9,853 bases of DNA from JBQCHF01 sp051953655. GTDB taxonomy: Bacteria; Actinomycetota; Actinomycetes; Motilibacterales; Motilibacteraceae. The notes beneath the pieces are model-generated. The model was not told where the DNA came from, made no database searches, and saw only the letters and a list, made by a program, of their open reading frames with translations. This document shows, piece after piece, positions 6,128-9,853 of this stretch; within the stretch, counting starts at the first letter, position 1, and each line of letters begins with the position of its first letter. Where the stretch lies: contig JBQCIO010000009.1 in the NCBI GenBank assembly GCA_051953655.1, positions 1-9,853 on the forward strand, given 5' to 3'. Made by a program: the position numbers and the translations under genes.

Positions 6128-6955
6128 ATGAGCCTTACCGAGGAGTCCCGCACCCGCCTGGCGGCCGATGCCGCCACGGTGATCGCGCGCTACCCCGAGC
6201 CCCGCTCGGCGTTGCTGCCGCTGCTGCACCTCGTGCAGTCCGAGGAGGGCTACGTCAGCCCCGAGGGCATCGAGCTGTGCGCGCAGTGGCTCGACCTCAC
6301 CACCGCCGAGGTCAGCGCGGTCGCGACCTTCTACACGATGTACAAGCGCCGCCCGGTGGGCGACTACCACGTGGGCGTGTGCACCAACACGCTCTGCGCG
6401 GTGATGGGCGGGGACCAGATCTTCGCCGAGCTCAAGGACCACCTCGGCGTCGGCAACGACGAGATGACCGAGGACGGCAAGCTCACCCTCGAGCACATCG
6501 AGTGCAACGCGGCCTGCGACTACGCCCCCGTCGTGATGGTGAACTGGGAGTTCTTCGACAACCAGACGCCGGAGTCGGCCAAGGAGCTGGTCGACGCCCT
6601 GCGCGCCGGCCAGGAGGTCGTGCCCACGCGCGGGGCCAGGCTGTGCACCTTCAAGCAGCAGGAGCGGGTGCTCGCCGGGTTCTACGACGGCCGTGCCGAC
6701 GAGGGCCCCGCCGCCGGTGCCCCCACTTTGGCCGGCCTGGAGATCTACCGCTCCGGCCACGACGGCCAGGGCCTGCACGGCGCGCCGAGCCCGGAGGGCG
6801 CCGCTCCCGCGATGGGCTACGGCATCGCCGGCGGCCCGAGCGAGTCCGACGCACCGTCGCAGACGGCCGAGGCCGACCCGGCCAACCCGGCCCAGCCCGG
6901 CGGCGTGGCCGCCGATCCCCAGACCACTCCGAAGCAGGAGGACCCGCAGGCATGA
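6128..6955 (+). CDS. nuoE: NADH-quinone oxidoreductase subunit E (24-kDa 2Fe-2S), with C-terminal tail
   Basis: A subunit of the NADH-oxidising module, 275 residues, with a thioredoxin-like 2Fe-2S domain (cluster N1a) beside the FMN of NuoF. Ligands are Cys85 and Cys90 (CTNTLC) and Cys126 and Cys130 (CNAAC), the expected C-x4-C ... C-x3-C pattern. The helical N-terminal half contains TFYTMYKRRPVG (68-79). The core ends near residue 185. About 90 further residues are low-complexity, Pro/Ala/Gly/Gln/Asp-rich and without recognised motifs, making the protein clearly longer than E. coli NuoE. The start is ATG 6128, two bases after nuoD. The stop overlaps the nuoF start in ATGA (6952-6955). Confidence 0.96.
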   Translation: MSLTEESRTRLAADAATVIARYPEPRSALLPLLHLVQSEEGYVSPEGIELCAQWLDLTTAEVSAVATFYTMYKRRPVGDYHVGVCTNTLCAVMGGDQIFAELKDHLGVGNDEMTEDGKLTLEHIECNAACDYAPVVMVNWEFFDNQTPESAKELVDALRAGQEVVPTRGARLCTFKQQERVLAGFYDGRADEGPAAGAPTLAGLEIYRSGHDGQGLHGAPSPEGAAPAMGYGIAGGPSESDAPSQTAEADPANPAQPGGVAADPQTTPKQEDPQA

Positions 6956-8283
6956 CTGAGCTGACGCCGGTCCTGTCCCGGCTCTGGGACGCCGACAAGC
7001 CCTGGACCCTCGCCACCTACGAGGCGCACGAGGGCTACCAGGCGCTGCGCAGCGCGCTCACCAGGCATCCCGACGAGCTCATCCAGCTCGTCAAGGACTC
7101 CGGCCTGCGCGGCCGTGGTGGCGCGGGCTTCCCCACCGGCATGAAGTGGGGCTTCATCCCGCAGAACGACGGCAAGCCGCACTACCTCGTGGTCAACGCG
7201 GACGAGTCCGAGCCGGGCACCTGCAAGGACACCCCGCTGCTCATGGCCAACCCGCACGAGCTGGTCGAGGGCGTGATCATCAGCTCCTTCGCCATCCGGG
7301 CCAGCCACGCGTTCATCTACGTCCGCGGCGAGATCGCCCACGTCTACCGCCGGCTGCTCGCGGCCGTGCAGGAGGCCTACGCCAAGGGCTACGTCGGCAA
7401 GGACATCCTGGGCTCGGGCTACGACCTCGAGATCGTGGTGCACGCCGGCGCCGGCGCCTACATCTGCGGCGAGGAGACGGCGCTGCTCGACTCGCTCGAG
7501 GGCCGTCGCGGCCAGCCGCGCCTGCGCCCGCCGTTCCCCGCGGTGGCCGGCCTCTACTCGTGCCCCACGGTCATCAACAACGTCGAGTCGATCGCCAGCG
7601 TGCCCGCCATCGTGCGCAACGGTGCCGACTGGTTCGCCGGCATGGGCACCGAGAAGTCCAAGGGCATGACGCTCTACTCCCTGTCCGGGCACGTGGCCCG
7701 GCCGGGGCAGTACGAGGCCCCGCTCGGGATCACCCTGCGCGAGCTGCTGGACATGACCGGCGGCATGCGGCAGGCGGCCAGCGGCAAGCCGGCCCAGCTG
7801 AAGTTCTGGACCCCGGGCGGCTCGTCCACGCCGCTGTTCACCGCCGAGCACCTCGACGTCCCGCTCGACTACGAGGGTGTCGGCGCCGCCGGCTCGATGC
7901 TCGGCACCAAGGCGCTGCAGTGCTTCGACGAGACCACCTGCGTGGTCCGCTCGGTGCTGCGGTGGACCGAGTTCTACGCGCACGAGTCGTGCGGCAAGTG
8001 CACGCCGTGCCGCGAGGGCACCTACTGGCTGGTGCAGATCCTGCGCCGGCTCGAGCAGGGGCAGGGCACCGAGGAGGACCTCGAGAAGCTGCTCGACCTC
8101 TGCGACAACATCCTGGGCCGCGCGTTCTGCGCCCTGGGTGACGGCGCCACCAGCCCGATCACCTCGTCGATCCAGTACTTCCGCGACGAGTACATCGCCC
8201 ACTTCACCCAGGGTGGGTGCCCGTTCGACCCGGCGGCCGCGACGCTGTTCGCACCGGCCGCCCTTTCCGGAGTGAAGGCCTGA
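6952..8283 (+). CDS. nuoF: NADH-quinone oxidoreductase subunit F (51-kDa, NADH/FMN/4Fe-4S)
   Basis: The NADH-binding, FMN-containing entry subunit of complex I, 443 residues. FMN and NADH motifs: GLRGRGGAGFPTG (51-63), VVNADESEPGTCKD (80-93), and GAGAYICGEETALLDSLEG (166-184) with the paired glutamates Glu174 and Glu175. Cluster N3 ligands are Cys347, Cys350 and Cys353 (ESCGKCTPCREG) and Cys393 (AFCALGDGA). All expected residues are intact. AGGAGG at 6936-6941 lies 10 bases before the ATG. It overlaps nuoE by four bases and nuoG by one, pointing to coupled translation. Related diaphorase subunits of hydrogenases and formate dehydrogenases share these motifs, but the complete nuoA-G order settles the identity. 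Confidence 0.97.
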   Translation: MTELTPVLSRLWDADKPWTLATYEAHEGYQALRSALTRHPDELIQLVKDSGLRGRGGAGFPTGMKWGFIPQNDGKPHYLVVNADESEPGTCKDTPLLMANPHELVEGVIISSFAIRASHAFIYVRGEIAHVYRRLLAAVQEAYAKGYVGKDILGSGYDLEIVVHAGAGAYICGEETALLDSLEGRRGQPRLRPPFPAVAGLYSCPTVINNVESIASVPAIVRNGADWFAGMGTEKSKGMTLYSLSGHVARPGQYEAPLGITLRELLDMTGGMRQAASGKPAQLKFWTPGGSSTPLFTAEHLDVPLDYEGVGAAGSMLGTKALQCFDETTCVVRSVLRWTEFYAHESCGKCTPCREGTYWLVQILRRLEQGQGTEEDLEKLLDLCDNILGRAFCALGDGATSPITSSIQYFRDEYIAHFTQGGCPFDPAAATLFAPAALSGVKA

Positions 8284-9853
8284 TGACCGTCACCACCAAC
8301 GCCCCCACCGGTGGCGGGGAGCTGGAGAAGCGCGAGGACCTGGTCTCGCTGACCATCGACGGCATCGAGGTCAGCGTCCCCAAGGGCACGCTGGTCATCC
8401 GCGCCGCCGAGCTGGTCGGCATCCAGATCCCGCGCTTCTGCGACCACCCGCTGCTGGACCCGGTGGGCGCGTGCCGGCAGTGCCTCGTCGACGTCGAGGG
8501 GCAGCGCAAGCCGCTGGCCTCGTGCACCACCACGGTGATGGAGGGCATGGTCGTCAAGACCCAGCTCTCCAGCCCGGTGGCCGACAAGGCGCAGCAGGGC
8601 GTCATGGAGCTGCTCCTCATCAACCACCCGCTGGACTGCCCGGTCTGCGACAAGGGCGGCGAGTGCCCGCTGCAGAACCAGGCGCTGTCCAACGGGCGCG
8701 GCGACAGCCGCTACGAGGGCACCAAGCGCACCTTCCCCAAGCCGGTCAAGATCTCCAGCCAGGTGCTGCTGGACCGCGAGCGCTGCATCCTCTGCGCCCG
8801 CTGCACCCGGTTCTCCGCGCAGATCGCCGGCGACCCGTTCATCACGCTGCTCGAGCGCGGTGCCCTCCAGCAGGTCGGCATCTACGAGGAGCAGCCCTTC
8901 GAGAGCTACTTCTCCGGCAACACCATCCAGATCTGCCCGGTCGGCGCGCTCACCGGCGCGGCCTACCGCTTCCGGGCCCGCCCGTTCGACCTGGTCTCCA
9001 CCCCCTCGGTGTGCGAGCACTGCGCCTCCGGCTGCGCCATCCGCGCGGACCACCGCCGCAGCAAGGTGCTGCGCCGCCTGTCCGGCGACGAGCCGCAGGT
9101 GAACGAGGAGTGGAACTGCGACAAGGGGCGCTGGGCGTTCCAGTACGCCAGCGCGGCGGACCGGCTCACCAGCCCGATGGTGCGCGAGGCCGACGGCACC
9201 CTGGTGCCCACGTCGTGGCCCGACGCCCTGGCCACCGCGGCTGCCGGCCTGGCCAAGGCCAAGGAGCAGGGCGGGGTCGGCGTTCTCGCCGGCGGCCGGG
9301 TCACGCTCGAGGACGCCTACGCCTACAGCAAGTTCGCCCGCATCGCGCTGGGCACCAACGACGTCGACTTCCGTGCCCGGCCGGCCAGCGCCGAGGAGGA
9401 GTCCTTCCTCGCCGCGCACGTGGCCGGCCGCGGGCTCACCGTCTCCTACGCCGACCTCGAGGCCGCCCCGGCGGTGCTGCTGGTCGGGTTCGAGGCCGAG
9501 GAGGAGTCGCCGATCGTCTTCCTCCGCCTGCGCAAGGCCGCCCGCAAGGGCCTGAAGGTCTACTCGGTGGCGCCGTTCGCCAGCCGCGGCCTGGAGAAGC
9601 TGTTCGGCACGCTGGTGCCGGCCGCCCCGGGCACCGAGCCCGAGGTGCTCGACGCGCTGGCCGAGTCCGACGCCGAGGTCGCCGAGGTCGCCGCCGCCCT
9701 GCGCGGAGCCGGCGCGGTGGTCCTGGCCGGCGAGCGCCTGGCCGCCGTGCCCGGCGCGCTCTCCGCCGCCGCCCGGCTGGCCTCGGCCACCGGCGCGCGG
9801 CTGGCCTGGGTGCCGCGGCGCGCCGGCGAGCGCGGCGCGGTCGAGGCCGGCCT
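8283..9853 (+). CDS. nuoG: NADH-quinone oxidoreductase subunit G (75-kDa multi-cluster subunit), 3' end outside window
   Basis: The electron-wire subunit of complex I; 523 complete codons are visible and the frame is open at the right edge. All N-terminal cluster ligands can be read. The 2Fe-2S cluster N1b has Cys53, Cys64, Cys67 and Cys81. The His-ligated N5 has His115, Cys119, Cys122 and Cys128 (HPLDCPVCDKGGEC). N4 has Cys168, Cys171 and Cys174 (CILCARC) plus Cys218 (CPVGAL). A further C-x2-C-x3-C-x27-C set (Cys244, 247, 251, 279) is the extra off-path cluster N7, found only in some bacteria. After that comes the molybdopterin-oxidoreductase-like domain, here an Ala-rich region with no cofactor motif visible. 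The ATG at 8283 shares one base with the nuoF stop (TGATG). Confidence 0.96.
   Translation, partial: MTVTTNAPTGGGELEKREDLVSLTIDGIEVSVPKGTLVIRAAELVGIQIPRFCDHPLLDPVGACRQCLVDVEGQRKPLASCTTTVMEGMVVKTQLSSPVADKAQQGVMELLLINHPLDCPVCDKGGECPLQNQALSNGRGDSRYEGTKRTFPKPVKISSQVLLDRERCILCARCTRFSAQIAGDPFITLLERGALQQVGIYEEQPFESYFSGNTIQICPVGALTGAAYRFRARPFDLVSTPSVCEHCASGCAIRADHRRSKVLRRLSGDEPQVNEEWNCDKGRWAFQYASAADRLTSPMVREADGTLVPTSWPDALATAAAGLAKAKEQGGVGVLAGGRVTLEDAYAYSKFARIALGTNDVDFRARPASAEEESFLAAHVAGRGLTVSYADLEAAPAVLLVGFEAEEESPIVFLRLRKAARKGLKVYSVAPFASRGLEKLFGTLVPAAPGTEPEVLDALAESDAEVAEVAAALRGAGAVVLAGERLAAVPGALSAAARLASATGARLAWVPRRAGERGAVEAG

Noticed and set aside
6952..8283. NuoF read as a hydrogenase or formate dehydrogenase diaphorase subunit
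   Set aside because: The motifs are shared, but the uninterrupted nuoA-G order and the lack of a NiFe or formate dehydrogenase catalytic gene favour complex I.
1..9853. Search for CRISPR arrays, tRNA or rRNA genes, insertion sequences and defence genes
   Set aside because: No regularly spaced repeats, tRNA-like cloverleaf, transposase motifs or terminal inverted repeats were seen on reading both strands.

Overview
The window is a very GC-rich stretch with strong GC bias at third codon positions. It comes from a high-GC actinobacterium. Codon use, the split nuoC/nuoD genes, and a geranylgeranyl-reductase-family gene directly ahead of nuoA all fit this. A Geodermatophilaceae-like relative (Blastococcus, Geodermatophilus) is my guess, but the sequence alone does not prove it. 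Every confident gene is on the + strand.

Layout. (1) 1-1154 holds the C-terminal part of a beta-propeller-like protein whose reading frame runs without a stop into a small CsbD-family stress protein (981-1154). The CsbD gene has its own ribosome binding site and a possible SigB/SigF-type promoter. (2) A near-perfect 17-bp hairpin (1183-1220) closes this unit. (3) A new promoter (about 1245-1274) is followed at once by an almost perfect Rex operator (1290-1307). It drives an FAD-dependent geranylgeranyl-reductase-family gene, probably a menaquinone side-chain reductase. Operator and codon evidence move its start to about 1370. (4) From 2884 to the right edge lie nuoA-nuoB-nuoC-nuoD-nuoE-nuoF-nuoG of respiratory complex I, in canonical order. 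nuoG is cut by the window end. Apart from a 67-base gap between nuoA and nuoB, genes overlap or abut (ATGA or TGATG junctions, or a 2-base gap), so B to G look translationally coupled.

How the genes work together. NuoE, NuoF and NuoG form the NADH-oxidising module with FMN and a chain of Fe-S clusters. NuoB, NuoC and NuoD form the connecting module that passes electrons through cluster N2 to the quinone pocket. NuoA is the first of the membrane subunits; the rest should follow beyond the window. The upstream reductase probably saturates part of the isoprenoid tail of menaquinone, the quinone that complex I reduces. A Rex operator in front of it would tie production of the quinone-modifying enzyme, and perhaps complex I by read-through, to the NADH/NAD+ ratio that complex I consumes.

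I do not see an undescribed multi-gene system here: the core is a conserved respiratory operon. The points worth checking are regulatory and structural. They are the Rex site and start correction, the stop-less propeller/CsbD junction with a nested stress promoter, a dyad and a 12-base direct repeat in the nuoA leader, and long low-complexity tails on NuoC and NuoE.
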